From assembly GCA_026390815.1 (NCBI GenBank), contig JAPLFH010000010.1:1-58523 (forward strand): 58,523 nucleotides of DNA, read 5' to 3'. This document shows, one piece after another, positions 7,322 to 16,309 of the stretch. How positions within the stretch are numbered: position 1 is the stretch's first letter; every line of letters starts with the position of its first letter. The position numbers and the translations under genes are program-made. The notes under the pieces are model-generated. The model had not been told where the DNA came from. It saw only the letters and a list, made by a program, of their open reading frames with translations, and did no database searches. The stretch is from Ignavibacteriales bacterium (lineage in GTDB: Bacteria > Bacteroidota > Ignavibacteria > Ignavibacteriales > SURF-24).

Positions 7322-9466
7322 ATGAAAAACATTTTTATAATTACTTTGCTATTAAATAGCTGGACAGTAATTTTTCCACAGACAAAATTAGATCCAGCTG
7401 GGAAAGATTCAATTACGTATCAGCTTAATCCTATAACAATTTCTGCAACGCGCTATCCAGAGCAGATTTTAGAAATTCCGTATGCGGTTTCCATAATAAA
7501 CAAAAATCAATTAACAAAATTAAAAGGTTACGGTCTTGATGAAATTCTCAATTCTGTTCCTGGAGTTTTGGCACAATCAAGATCCGGTAATCAGGATGTT
7601 CGACTTATGATACGAGGCTTTGGCGCACGTGGTGCAGGCGATCGATCAAACTCAGGAACCTCACGAGGATTAAGAGTTATGGTTGATGGATTTCCTGAAA
7701 CTGAACCGGATGGTAGAACTTCTTTCGATAACATTGATTTAAGCCTTGCTGATAATATAGAAATCATCAGATCAAATTCCTCTGCACTTTGGGGGAATGC
7801 CTCCGGTGGTATTATAAATATTTCTTCTATTCCATATATAGAAAAAGCATTTGTAAACGCTCAAGGTTATTTAGGCAGTTTTGGTTTTAAGAAATATACT
7901 TTTCAGAGTGGAGCAAGATTAGGAAATGGAATAGTTGCTGCTTCATTTTCTTCTAACACATTTGAAGGCTGGAGAAAACATTCAGGCAGCAAAAGATCAA
8001 TTTTCAATCTTGGATTCATTTCCAATCTTGAAGAGAATAGCAAGCATGGGGTATATTTAACTGGTTCAAGCAATGTTTTTCATATCCCTGGACCGCTTAC
8101 TTTAGATCAATACAATTCTGATCCTAAGCAGGCAAATCCAACTTACGAAAAACGAGATGAGAGAAGATATAACCGGACTGGAAGAATTGGTGTTACATTC
8201 GAACACAACTTCAATTCGAATCATCTAATTTCTGTAATGGCTTTTGTGAATCCGAAATATCTTCAAAGATCTGAACGAGGAACATTCAGGGATTTTACTC
8301 GATACCATGTTGGAGGAAATGTTTTATATAATCAGAGTTATAAATTTTCCGAATCACTTAATAACAAATTAATATTAGGATTAGACGAAGCTTACCAAGA
8401 TGGTGCAATTCTTTTCTATTCTCTTTCTAATACAAATAACCGAGGGAATGAATTAACATCAAATAAAAGAGAAGGTGCAAATAATTTTGGTGCATTCCTA
8501 CAGGATGAGATAAATATCGCTGATGATGTAAGTATTCTAATAGGTGGTCGTTTAGATAATATTGCTTATTTCAGTGAGGACTTTTTAGATCCCAAACTTG
8601 GTTTGCAGGAAAAATCTTTTAAACATTTTACTCCAAAAGCTGGAATTACATACCGACTAACACCAACACATAGCATTTATGCCAACCTTGGCGGTGGAGT
8701 GGAAGTTCCTGCTGGTAATGAAACTGATCCTGCTGGTACTTATGGGCAGGATACTGTTTACTTAATAAATCCATTGCTTGAACCAATAACTTCAACAACA
8801 TTTGAAGCAGGAACAAAACAGATAATTATTTTCAATAGCGAAGAATTTATTCAATCCTTAAACTATGATTTAGCTCTTTATTATATTAATATTAAAAATG
8901 ATATTATTCCGTATCGTGGTGGAAGATTTTATTTTGCCGCTGGAAAAACCACAAGAAGTGGTGCAGAATTCGGTTTGAATCTTCAACTTAAGAATGGAAT
9001 TTCATTTCAAACTTCTTTCACTTATTCCATTAACAAGTATAATGAGTACCTGGTTGATTCAGTGCATTATGGTGTACCGGGAAAAGTTGCAGATTACAAA
9101 GACAATAAAGTAGCTGGTATTCCTGATTTATTTTACAGCGCCAGTATTTCTTACTCGCCAGACTACATGAAAGGTGTGTTCTTAAGTTTTAGTACAAATG
9201 GCATCGGTAAATATTTTGTTGATGATGCAAATAAAACTGAAGTACCAGCGTACAACATTTTTAATGCATCAATTGGAATATTGAATGATTTGAAGATTGG
9301 GAATTTATTTTCAGTTAAAGGATTTCTTTCTGTTAATAATATTACTGATAAGAAGTATGTTGGTTCTGCATTTATAAATCCAGATTTAATTGCCGGAAAG
9401 GCAGTGTATATTGAACCAGGTTTACCCCGCAATTTTACAGCATCAATTTGTATCGCAATTAAATAA
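7322..9466 (+). CDS. TonB-dependent outer-membrane receptor
   Basis: A 714-residue protein taken from the ATG at 7322, because it opens a normal signal peptide (KNIFIITLLLNSWTVIFPQ); an in-frame start at 7256 would put charged residues before it. A plug domain follows at about residues 30-165 (ITISATRYPEQILEIPYAVS, SVPGVLAQSR, VRLMIRGFGARG, SALWGNASGGIINI), then a 22-strand-type barrel rich in aromatic and asparagine residues. No SusD partner or N-terminal carboxypeptidase-like domain is present, so a metal or siderophore receptor is more likely than a glycan importer. The ligand is unknown. Confidence 0.88.
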   Translation: MKNIFIITLLLNSWTVIFPQTKLDPAGKDSITYQLNPITISATRYPEQILEIPYAVSIINKNQLTKLKGYGLDEILNSVPGVLAQSRSGNQDVRLMIRGFGARGAGDRSNSGTSRGLRVMVDGFPETEPDGRTSFDNIDLSLADNIEIIRSNSSALWGNASGGIINISSIPYIEKAFVNAQGYLGSFGFKKYTFQSGARLGNGIVAASFSSNTFEGWRKHSGSKRSIFNLGFISNLEENSKHGVYLTGSSNVFHIPGPLTLDQYNSDPKQANPTYEKRDERRYNRTGRIGVTFEHNFNSNHLISVMAFVNPKYLQRSERGTFRDFTRYHVGGNVLYNQSYKFSESLNNKLILGLDEAYQDGAILFYSLSNTNNRGNELTSNKREGANNFGAFLQDEINIADDVSILIGGRLDNIAYFSEDFLDPKLGLQEKSFKHFTPKAGITYRLTPTHSIYANLGGGVEVPAGNETDPAGTYGQDTVYLINPLLEPITSTTFEAGTKQIIIFNSEEFIQSLNYDLALYYINIKNDIIPYRGGRFYFAAGKTTRSGAEFGLNLQLKNGISFQTSFTYSINKYNEYLVDSVHYGVPGKVADYKDNKVAGIPDLFYSASISYSPDYMKGVFLSFSTNGIGKYFVDDANKTEVPAYNIFNASIGILNDLKIGNLFSVKGFLSVNNITDKKYVGSAFINPDLIAGKAVYIEPGLPRNFTASICIAIK

Positions 9467-9520
9467 AATTGATCTGTTAAATAATTCTGTTTGTAAACCC
9501 GCATGGAAGATATGATTAAA

Positions 9521-9559
9521 AAGAAACCCTCTGCTCTATTCAATTGGAACAGAGGGTTT
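9521..9559 (-). terminator. Terminator downstream of the small membrane protein gene
   Basis: AAACCCTCTG (9524-9533) pairs with CAGAGGGTTT (9550-9559). On the minus strand the stem is followed by CTTTTTAAT, so it fits the gene ending at 9566. It may also stop the TonB receptor transcript from the other side, although the plus-strand T tract is weak. Confidence 0.65.
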
Positions 9560-9565
9560 GTAAAA

Positions 9566-9838
9566 TTAAGAATCAAATGAATGTGAAGAAGATAAACCAG
9601 AAAAAATAAGCGCACCAAATACAATTACAAAAAGAACAGCTATAACAATTGCAACTAAATACCAGATTAAAGTAGCTTTTGCCCAGTTTGCTTTATTTGG
9701 GTTGGTACCCGTTCCAAAAGCCCAAACAAAAAGCATTATAAGTCCAACAAGAGGTATTGCTGATATTAGGATTGTTAAGAACCAATCACCAGTTTTTACC
9801 GGTTCCCATTGTTGTGCACCTGTAAATTGATTATCCAT
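9566..9838 (-). CDS. Small two-helix membrane protein, unknown function
   Basis: A 90-residue protein with two hydrophobic segments (about 19-42, FLTILISAIPLVGLIMLFVWAF, and 56-80, LIWYLVAIVIAVLFVIVFGAL) separated by a short polar turn with NPNKANWAKATL. The polar N terminus and serine-rich C terminus suggest an inner-membrane hairpin. Similar small proteins are common in Bacteroidetes without an assigned role. It has its own terminator and its downstream neighbour is convergent. Confidence 0.7.
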   Translation of the reverse strand: MDNQFTGAQQWEPVKTGDWFLTILISAIPLVGLIMLFVWAFGTGTNPNKANWAKATLIWYLVAIVIAVLFVIVFGALIFSGLSSSHSFDS

Positions 9839-9933
9839 TTAGCCTCCATTCTGTTTGAAAGAAATGATGAAATAATTCTCCGCTAAAATTGCACTTTTAC
9901 AACTTTAATGCAAGTATTATTTTAAGCGCAATT

Positions 9934-10566
9934 CTATTTATTCATTTCTAAAGATTCGATGATCTCAAAACCAGCTTTAGCTTCTTTTAATTTTTCAATT
10001 AAACATTCCGCAACTTTACTTGCCTTTATCGGTTTGTAATTTTTGGAGAATAAAAATCTCAACCTTTTCCCTATTTCCTCACCCAAACGAAATTCTTTTC
10101 TATCTCCCATCAACAGAGAAGGTCTGACCACAGTTATACTTTCACAATTGAGTTGCTTCAGACTTGATTCTAATTCGCCCTTAACACGATTATAAAATAT
10201 TTTCGATTTAGGGTTGGCTCCCAACGAGCTTACAACCAAAAAATGTTTTACACCGTTTTTAATTCCAATGTTTGCTATTTGAAGAGGGTAATGATAATCA
10301 ACTAATTTGAATTTCTCCTGCGAACCGGCTTTTTTTATTGTTGTTCCCAATGCACAGATAATAGAGTCAACTTTAAATGCTTCATCGTGTTTTTCTATAT
10401 CGTCAAAGTCAGTTATATATTCATTTAATCTTGGATTGTGGATTGATAAAGAACTCCTGGAAAGAATATTTATTTTTGAAATTGAATCATCTGCTAATAA
10501 TAATTTTAAACACTCGTTACCCACTAATCCTGATGCACCAACTAACAAAACACTTTTATTCTTCAT
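9934..10566 (-). CDS. NAD(P)-binding Rossmann protein, HTATIP2/YbjT-like
   Basis: A 210-residue atypical short-chain dehydrogenase-type protein. The N-terminal nucleotide loop is VLLVGASGLVGNE; later come ICALGTTIKKAGS, FLVVSSLGANPKS and a YNRVKGELE motif holding the YxxxK pair. This is the pattern of TIP30/HTATIP2-like oxidoreductases. The substrate is unknown. It lies 57 bases downstream of the VOC gene on the same strand and may be in one transcript with it and the enolase-superfamily gene. Confidence 0.8.
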   Translation of the reverse strand: MKNKSVLLVGASGLVGNECLKLLLADDSISKINILSRSSLSIHNPRLNEYITDFDDIEKHDEAFKVDSIICALGTTIKKAGSQEKFKLVDYHYPLQIANIGIKNGVKHFLVVSSLGANPKSKIFYNRVKGELESSLKQLNCESITVVRPSLLMGDRKEFRLGEEIGKRLRFLFSKNYKPIKASKVAECLIEKLKEAKAGFEIIESLEMNK

Positions 10567-10623
10567 ATATATTTTACACCATACTTGTTAAAATTCCTTT
10601 TAAATAAATTATCAATAATTTCT

Positions 10624-10938
10624 TTATTCAATTTGAAGAAATTCGATTGGGGCACCATTATCCAAAATAAATGCAACCCGAACTCCTTCAGAAGGACTAT
10701 TTGGCTCAATCAAAATGTTCTTTCCTTCCAACTCTTTTTCAAGATCATTTACTTTGAAAGCAATATGTGGAATTGTTCTTACAATCTCATTTACTGGAGA
10801 ATCATCTTCATATCGCATCCATTCTATTCCATAAGGACTTTCTTCAAATCCAGATACATACATTTTAATTTTTTCAAGATATTTTTCACCTTCCATTTTC
10901 TTTTTGGTTGGAATTCCAAGATGATGATATTCTTTCAT
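10624..10938 (-). CDS. VOC (glyoxalase-like) family protein
   Basis: A 104-residue protein beginning MKEYHHLGIPT at 10938; that start is chosen because it lies 1 base after the upstream gene and begins the first VOC strand, while an earlier start would overlap that gene. Features are YHHLGIPT at the N terminus (a metal-binding His position), PHIAFKVNDLEKEL in the middle and APIEFLQIE at the end (a Glu position). It is shorter than glyoxalase I and close to uncharacterised VOC proteins. It is likely translationally coupled to the enolase-superfamily gene. Confidence 0.78.
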   Translation of the reverse strand: MKEYHHLGIPTKKKMEGEKYLEKIKMYVSGFEESPYGIEWMRYEDDSPVNEIVRTIPHIAFKVNDLEKELEGKNILIEPNSPSEGVRVAFILDNGAPIEFLQIE

Positions 10939-10939
10939 T

Positions 10940-12049
10940 TTAATTTTTAAACACCTCTTTCCTAACTGTAACTTTCTCAAGGTTGCTCATAACTACTTCA
11001 ACGCCAATTCCTAGTTTTATAGGAACTATCATCTTACCATCTGGCATAACTTCAAATAATGGATCAACAATATCTTCTTTATAGTACCGTTTACTTGCAG
11101 AAATATCACCAGGTAAAGTAAAATTTGCAAGTGAAGCCAACGCAACATTTCCTGCTCTCCCTATTCCAGATTCAAGCATACCGCCGCACCAAACCGGAAT
11201 ATTTTTGGATTTGCAAAGATCATGAATTTTTTTTGATTCCGAAAATCCCCCAACCCGCCCGGGTTTTATATTTATAATTCTGCAGCTATCCAGCTCAAGT
11301 GCAGCATTTGCATCTGATAGCGAGTGTATGCTTTCATCCAAACAGATTGGTGTTTTCAAAACGCGTTGTAATTTTGAGTGATCATAAATATCATCATATC
11401 CAAGCGGCTGTTCAATCAATAATAAATTAAAATCATCCATTGCACGGAAAATATCAATGTCACTTAGTTCGTAAGCGGAGTTGGCATCAACCTGGAATAA
11501 AATATCTGGAAATTCCTTTCGAACTGCTTTTACAAAATTTAAATCCCTACCAGGAGCTATTTTAATTTTTATTCTTTTATATCCTTCATAAAGGTAGTTG
11601 GTTATTTTCCTTAATAATTCCTCCGGTGAAGATTGAATTCCAATACTAACACCAACATCAATACTTTTTCGGGTACCGCCCATCATTGCAGAAAGAGATA
11701 AACCACTTGCTTTTGCAAAAGCATCCCACAATGCAGCTTCCAAACCTGCTTTTGCCATTCTATGACCGCGAACATGTGAACCGATTTTTATCGCTTCATT
11801 AATGTCGGAAATATCTTTTCCTAAAATACCAGGGATCAGGAAGTCTTTTAGAATATGCCATGCTGTTTGAACGGTTTCGTAAGAATAAAATGGCGTTCCT
11901 TCCGCAACACTTTCACCCCATCCAGTAACATCATCAGCATCTATTCTTACAATAATATGTTCTTCATCTAGCTCAATTCCCATAGATGTTTCAAATGGAG
12001 CAATCAGTTCCAACTTTACATGCCTTAGTTCAACACTTTTAATCCGCAT
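10940..12049 (-). CDS. menC: o-Succinylbenzoate synthase / N-succinylamino acid racemase family (enolase superfamily)
   Basis: A 369-residue protein of the MenC type 2/NSAR group. The capping domain is at about residues 1-125. The barrel shows the catalytic KIKIAPG lysine, metal ligands in VDANSAY, EQPL and DESI, the second lysine in INIKPGRVGG, and the family-specific ESGIGRAGNVALASLANF. Members dehydrate SHCHC to o-succinylbenzoate in menaquinone synthesis, racemise N-acyl amino acids, or do both. No other men genes are in the window, so which activity applies is not settled by context. It is the first gene of a likely three-gene transcript. Confidence 0.82.
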   Translation of the reverse strand: MRIKSVELRHVKLELIAPFETSMGIELDEEHIIVRIDADDVTGWGESVAEGTPFYSYETVQTAWHILKDFLIPGILGKDISDINEAIKIGSHVRGHRMAKAGLEAALWDAFAKASGLSLSAMMGGTRKSIDVGVSIGIQSSPEELLRKITNYLYEGYKRIKIKIAPGRDLNFVKAVRKEFPDILFQVDANSAYELSDIDIFRAMDDFNLLLIEQPLGYDDIYDHSKLQRVLKTPICLDESIHSLSDANAALELDSCRIINIKPGRVGGFSESKKIHDLCKSKNIPVWCGGMLESGIGRAGNVALASLANFTLPGDISASKRYYKEDIVDPLFEVMPDGKMIVPIKLGIGVEVVMSNLEKVTVRKEVFKN

Positions 12050-12249
12050 AAAAACTCCTGAATTTTGTTGGTCAAATTAATTAAAAATTATTGTGTGAGC
12101 AAACTCTAAGTTTTATTAAATAAAAATAATCAATAAGTATTTTGAGAAACGGAATAATTATAAAACTATATTCACAATAAATGAACTTGTGGTTTTGAAA
12201 GGAATGATGATACTGGGCAGCTAGTTTAAATTCATCCTTTTATTTTTCT

Positions 12250-12666
12250 CTAATTGTCTATTTTAATTGCTACTAACTTTTGGATTATCTGTACCTCTTT
12301 TTGTGTTTTAACTTCAATAGCCAGTCCTCTTCCTTCAACATATTTCCTGGCATTTACCAATTCACTAATTAAATTTTCTGGTAAATCACTCTTTTCGATT
12401 ACAGCAACAGCTTTTTCACCAAAGACAAAAGATATTTTAAAATATTTATCATAGGGAGTAAAAAAGAATAAGTTTCTTTTCTTCTTTAACAACTTTAATG
12501 TCCATCCAATTTTTTGTCCATAAAATTTCCATTCTTCCGTCAACTCGCCATATTTATCGTTAAGTGATTGTTTTATCTCATCCCAATATTTTTTTGATTT
12601 GCCTAAAACTTCTAACAACATTTGGTCATTTGGTTGTAAGGATTTATCACTAAAGATGCTTGCCAT
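12250..12666 (-). CDS. DUF3788-like protein
   Basis: A 138-residue soluble protein with the features of DUF3788: an N-terminal KYWDEIKQSL helix, EEWKFYGQKIGWTLKLLKKKR, then FFTPYDKYFKISFVFGEKAV and a C-terminal ALVNARKYVEGRGLAIEV-like region. The family has no assigned reaction. It stands alone, with about 200 bases of empty sequence to the next gene. Confidence 0.75.
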   Translation of the reverse strand: MASIFSDKSLQPNDQMLLEVLGKSKKYWDEIKQSLNDKYGELTEEWKFYGQKIGWTLKLLKKKRNLFFFTPYDKYFKISFVFGEKAVAVIEKSDLPENLISELVNARKYVEGRGLAIEVKTQKEVQIIQKLVAIKIDN

Positions 12667-12760
12667 TTTTCCTTTCCTAAATAATTATGATTTATGATGA
12701 ATTACCATTAGTTATCTGAACGCGAAATATCCTTAAAATAGATTTTGCCTAATTAACTAT

Positions 12761-12911
12761 TCAATCTTTTTTAGGATAAACAAAACCAGTGCTTTCTTCC
12801 TTTACTTTGATCGGACGAACTTCAATTCTTGTATTAGTCCCAAACTCAAATTCAGGATTTTCCTATGCAATGGCAATAGCTTCTTCTATATCTTTTACAA
12901 AATTATCGCTG
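12761..12911 (-). pseudogene. YCII-related protein, C-terminal remnant
   Basis: On the minus strand a 49-codon stretch reads SDNFVKDIEEAIAIA, an in-frame TAG, then ENPEFEFGTNTRIEVRPIKV and a tail ending VYPKKD before TGA at 12761-12763. This is the typical C-terminal half of YCII-family proteins (NPEF, IEVRPI). The N-terminal half is missing and the fragment directly abuts the stop codon of the SecA-like gene, so the join marks a deletion or rearrangement. Confidence 0.7.
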
Positions 12912-15368
12912 TTATTTTTGCCTACTTCCTTTGTTGTGGTTACTTCCTTTTAACTTTTTGCTTTTTGCCTTCCTGCTCATCTTCCTCATCAACGGAATTA
13001 AAAATGCTATTGGAGCAAATAAACCTGCCCACACTTGCATGCCCACATTGCCAATCAATTGTACTCCCAGCATTTCTTCAAATGTATTGTCGTTTATCAA
13101 ATAAGTCCATGTAGAAGAAGGACTTTTCAATCCGTCAAAAATTAAATCGAAATTATCATTCTCAACATCAATCTGGTTAAATGATTTCTGCATATCAGCT
13201 TCAATATTATCTAACAGGTTGGCAAATATCTCAACCGATAGTTTGTGAAACTCAAATATAGGTTCCTGTCCTCCCAGCCGCCTGAAATGAATGCTGTCCC
13301 GTATATCCGCTATTTCTGCCAGGTAGTTGCACCAATGCTGATCAATATAAAACAATGAGATATGTTTACAGATACCAAGCAGTTTCGCAATTCCTGCTTT
13401 TTCTAAAACAAGTTTATATTTTTCCTGCAAGTTGGTTTTGTAAAACTCCAGCGCGATATCACTGGGAAGAATCTCGTCCCGTCGTTTTGAAATTATCTTT
13501 CTTTGCTGTTCAATAAGAAAAGAATATTTGTACAAGGTTTTTTTTATCTCCAGGTTCTGTCCTTCAATTATCCTTTGCACACGATTAACTTCATTCTTAA
13601 CAATTGGATTATCAATCGCTTCCATTGATTTATCTTCACGAAGTCCGGGAGGAATCAGATCCTTTAACCGGTACTTAATAAACAGGTCGTCTTCAAGACT
13701 TATAAAGAAGCGAGATTCACCGGGATCTCCCTGCCGCCCTGCTCTACCGCGCAGTTGATTATCAACCCGCCGACTTTCATATCTGTCCGTACCAATAACA
13801 TAAAGTCCGCCCAGTTCTAGTACTTGCTTCTTTTCATCAGCATCACCAGCACCCAAACAAATATCAGTTCCTCTTCCGGCCATATTTGTAGAAATTGTAA
13901 TTGCACCCAACTTCCCCGCTTTTGAAATTACCATTGCCTCAAATTCAGCCCGCTTTGCGTTAAGCACTTCACAGCTAATCCCTTGCACAATTAAAGCTTT
14001 TGCCAAAGTAGCTGATTCATATACGCTTCTTGTTCCAACAAGTATCGGGCGTCTCGTTCTGCTTACATTTATTATTTCCTCTATTATCGCCTGGTATTTT
14101 TCTTTTTTACTTTTGAAAATTATATCGTCCCGATCTATTCGTAAGCATGGTTTGTTTTGCGGTATCACAACAATATCCAAGTTATAAAACTCTCTGAATT
14201 CTCTTTCAGCAATCTCAGCAGTTGCAGTCATACCGCATAACTTAGGATAAAGCTGTAAAAAATGCTGTAACGAAATGGAGTTTAATATCTTCCCTTTGGA
14301 TTGTATCGCTAAATTTTCTTTTACTTCAATCGCTTCCTGAAGTCCATCAGGCCAGCGGCGCTTATCGGCAATTCGTCCGGTGAACTCATCCACTAATTCC
14401 ACTTTGCCATTTCTTATAATATAATCCACATCACGATGCAATAAGTATTCGGCGTGTAGTGCACAATTTAGACTGGTTAATAATCCAATATTATCTTCAT
14501 CAAATATATTTATGCAACTCAATTTACTTTCAACCCGCTTCATCCCGCTTTCGGTTAGATGAATGTTTCGAGAGAACTCATCAAACTCAAAGTCTCTCAG
14601 TTCTACAAGTTGTTTTGCTAACTGCGCTATCGCATAATTATTATCTGTAATTTCATCGGAAGAGCCTGCAATGATTAATGGAACCCTGGCTTCATCAATC
14701 ATAATTGAATCAGCTTCATCAACTATTGCATAGTTAAAACTTCTGTGGACGATATTCTTTTGTGAATAACAAATGCTGTCACGCAGAAAATCAAACCCTG
14801 CTTCTTTAGCTGTCAGATATGTGATATCAGCATTGTATGCTTTCTGTCGGTCAATTATGCTCATTCCTTCCTGTACAAATCCAACGCTCAAACCTAAATA
14901 ATTGTAAACCGGTTTCATCCATTCAGCATCGCGGCGTGCCAAGTAATCATTGAAAGTAAGTATATGCAAACCTTTACCAGTTAAAGCGTTTAGGTATGCA
15001 GGAAAAATGGCGGTTAAAGTTTTTCCTTCACCAGTTTGCATCTCTGCCAGTTTACCTTGATGCATCACAATTCCACCAATAATTTGTACATCAAAAGGAT
15101 TTAATTTTATTGTTCGCTTGATGGCTTCCCGCACTAACGCGAAAGCGTCAACTAACAGATCGTCAAGATTTGCATTTGCCAGTGCATCCATCCGTAATTT
15201 TTGTGATAGATTTTTAAGCTGGTCATCACTTTTCTTTTCACATTCTGATTTTAGTTTATTTATTTCTGTAAGTATACTTTGATACTGGGATATTCCAAAT
15301 TCAATTGTGCTTCCATTTAAGTGCTGATGATATCTTTTGATTTTTGTTACAACATTTTTAAACAACAT
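12912..15368 (-). CDS. Divergent SecA paralogue (SecA2-like preprotein translocase ATPase)
   Basis: An 818-residue SecA-type DEAD motor. Visible parts are Walker A QTGEGKTL (111-118), the ARRDAEWM region, Walker B VDEADSIMIDEAR (216-228), NAKRAEFEAMVISKAG, TNMAGRGTDICLG, and RYESRRVDNQLRGRAGRQGD. It lacks the C-terminal zinc/SecB-binding tail of housekeeping SecA. It instead ends with a hydrophobic segment (WAGLFAPIAFLIPLM) and a strongly basic tail (RKMSRKAKSKKLKGS). Several conserved positions are altered (VDEAD where SecA usually has VDEVD). This suggests an accessory SecA beside the main one elsewhere. Its cargo is unknown; the next gene upstream encodes a small exported-looking protein. 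Confidence 0.85.
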   Translation of the reverse strand: MLFKNVVTKIKRYHQHLNGSTIEFGISQYQSILTEINKLKSECEKKSDDQLKNLSQKLRMDALANANLDDLLVDAFALVREAIKRTIKLNPFDVQIIGGIVMHQGKLAEMQTGEGKTLTAIFPAYLNALTGKGLHILTFNDYLARRDAEWMKPVYNYLGLSVGFVQEGMSIIDRQKAYNADITYLTAKEAGFDFLRDSICYSQKNIVHRSFNYAIVDEADSIMIDEARVPLIIAGSSDEITDNNYAIAQLAKQLVELRDFEFDEFSRNIHLTESGMKRVESKLSCINIFDEDNIGLLTSLNCALHAEYLLHRDVDYIIRNGKVELVDEFTGRIADKRRWPDGLQEAIEVKENLAIQSKGKILNSISLQHFLQLYPKLCGMTATAEIAEREFREFYNLDIVVIPQNKPCLRIDRDDIIFKSKKEKYQAIIEEIINVSRTRRPILVGTRSVYESATLAKALIVQGISCEVLNAKRAEFEAMVISKAGKLGAITISTNMAGRGTDICLGAGDADEKKQVLELGGLYVIGTDRYESRRVDNQLRGRAGRQGDPGESRFFISLEDDLFIKYRLKDLIPPGLREDKSMEAIDNPIVKNEVNRVQRIIEGQNLEIKKTLYKYSFLIEQQRKIISKRRDEILPSDIALEFYKTNLQEKYKLVLEKAGIAKLLGICKHISLFYIDQHWCNYLAEIADIRDSIHFRRLGGQEPIFEFHKLSVEIFANLLDNIEADMQKSFNQIDVENDNFDLIFDGLKSPSSTWTYLINDNTFEEMLGVQLIGNVGMQVWAGLFAPIAFLIPLMRKMSRKAKSKKLKGSNHNKGSRQK

Positions 15369-15502
15369 AAGACGGCCTCTTGTTTTAAGTTTGTTTTGAT
15401 TAAATCAGAGTTCCCGCTGTCTAATTACATTTGTTGATTGTAATAGTGATTTAGCAAACATAATTACATTGTTTGCTGGCAACGGGAATTGCTTTGGATT
15501 AA

Positions 15503-15919
15503 CTAACCAAAATAGCTAAAAAGGAGCGGGTCTTCGTCGTTTGATTGATAACAGGAGTTCTTCCTTTGAAGAATGCTGAATGATCGCTTGTAAGGAATGT
15601 AATTGTTTTCTATTGATTTATAATGATCGAGTAAATAATTATCGTAATAGCAGAGAGCATATTTGTACAGAGTTGAATAATCTATTTTAGGAAAGGTAGC
15701 ATTTACAATATTATTTGGTGAAGAAAATGCGCTGTAAAAACTTTGAACCGCCGGTTGCCCTTCAGATACTAAAAGTTCAACTTGAGTTTGTACTGGATGT
15801 TCATAATAATTAATTGGAGAAAAGGAAGCGGTTTGTATCTTTGTTAAGGCAACTATTAAATGAATCAGGACAAAGATTTTTAAGAAGTAGTTTTTATTTT
15901 CAGAAATTGAGTTATTCAT
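15503..15919 (-). CDS. Small hypothetical exported or membrane-anchored protein
   Basis: A 138-residue protein not matched to any family I know. Residues about 11-28 form one hydrophobic stretch (FLKIFVLIHLIVALTKI), so it is probably a signal anchor or signal peptide. The rest is rich in Tyr, Ser and Asn (YYEHPVQTQVELL, YKYALCYYDNYLLDHY). It is 134 bases upstream of the SecA-like gene on the same strand and could be co-transcribed. A role as substrate or partner of that SecA is only a guess. Confidence 0.5.
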   Translation of the reverse strand: MNNSISENKNYFLKIFVLIHLIVALTKIQTASFSPINYYEHPVQTQVELLVSEGQPAVQSFYSAFSSPNNIVNATFPKIDYSTLYKYALCYYDNYLLDHYKSIENNYIPYKRSFSILQRKNSCYQSNDEDPLLFSYFG

Positions 15920-15923
15920 AGCT

Positions 15924-15957
15924 CAAAAATAATAAAATGAAGTTAATATAAAAACAA
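15924..15957 (-). promoter_or_regulatory. Possible Bacteroidetes-type promoter for the small exported protein
   Basis: On the minus strand TTG (15957-15955) is followed after 23 bases by TATTTTTG (15931-15924), matching TAnnTTTG. The start codon comes 5 bases later, so a transcript from here would be nearly leaderless, which makes the call weak. Confidence 0.3.
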
Positions 15958-16108
15958 TCCAGCAAATGCTTTTAAACCACTTTAAATGTAAGTATGTAAA
16001 TCTCTTTAACGAACTTTTATTCATTACATTTGACGACTAAGTAGATACATTGTTCTGGCTGTTTCATTTACGAAAAGTTTACTTTCTATAAAAATATTTT
16101 TAAAATAC

Positions 16109-16139
16109 TTGACAAGCGAGCTTTTTGAAATTATCTTTG
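16109..16139 (+). promoter_or_regulatory. Bacteroidetes-type promoter of the methionine leader
   Basis: TTGACA at 16109-16114 and TATCTTTG at 16132-16139 match the TTG and TAnnTTTG elements of the Bacteroidetes primary sigma factor, with 20 bases between TTG and TA. The expected start site is just upstream of the ATG of the Met-rich leader peptide. No second clear promoter is seen between the leader and metY, so this one probably drives the whole leader and metY-metX. Confidence 0.7.
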
Positions 16140-16149
16140 TAGAAGAAAG

Positions 16150-16233
16150 ATGAAAACAGTAAAATCAAATATTATACTCCATTGGGCTATGATGATTATG
16201 TGCAAGCATAATTCCAAAAGGGATTTATCATAA
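16150..16233 (+). CDS. Putative Met-rich leader peptide
   Basis: A 27-codon frame, ATG at 16150 to TAA at 16231-16233, directly after the promoter and preceded by an A/G-rich AGAAGAAAG. Codons 14-18 (16189-16203) read Met-Met-Ile-Met-Cys, a cluster that suits a ribosome-stalling sensor for methionine. The peptide starts MKTVKSNIILHWA. A rho-independent terminator begins 21 bases after the stop, and GGGCT (16184-16188) and AAGGG (16218-16222) in the leader could each pair with its 5' arm. Its role as an attenuator peptide for metY-metX is inferred from this arrangement. Confidence 0.5.
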   Translation: MKTVKSNIILHWAMMIMCKHNSKRDLS

Positions 16234-16254
16234 ATCAATTATGAATTTTGATAG

Positions 16255-16282
16255 AAGCCCTTCCCAAAAAGAAGGGCTTTTT
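16255..16282 (+). terminator. Intrinsic terminator after the leader peptide
   Basis: AAGCCCTTC (16255-16263) and GAAGGGCTT (16271-16279) form a perfect 9-bp stem around CCAAAAA, followed by a T tract. It would stop transcripts before the SAM riboswitch and metY, which makes it either an attenuator or the end of a short separate RNA. Confidence 0.8.
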
Positions 16283-16309
16283 CATTTATTGTTCTTTTAA
16301 ATAAATACG

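Noticed and set aside
7129-7332. 67-codon minus-strand frame with a protein-like end
   Set aside because: It overlaps the TonB receptor start on the opposite strand, has no recognisable family and no upstream signals.
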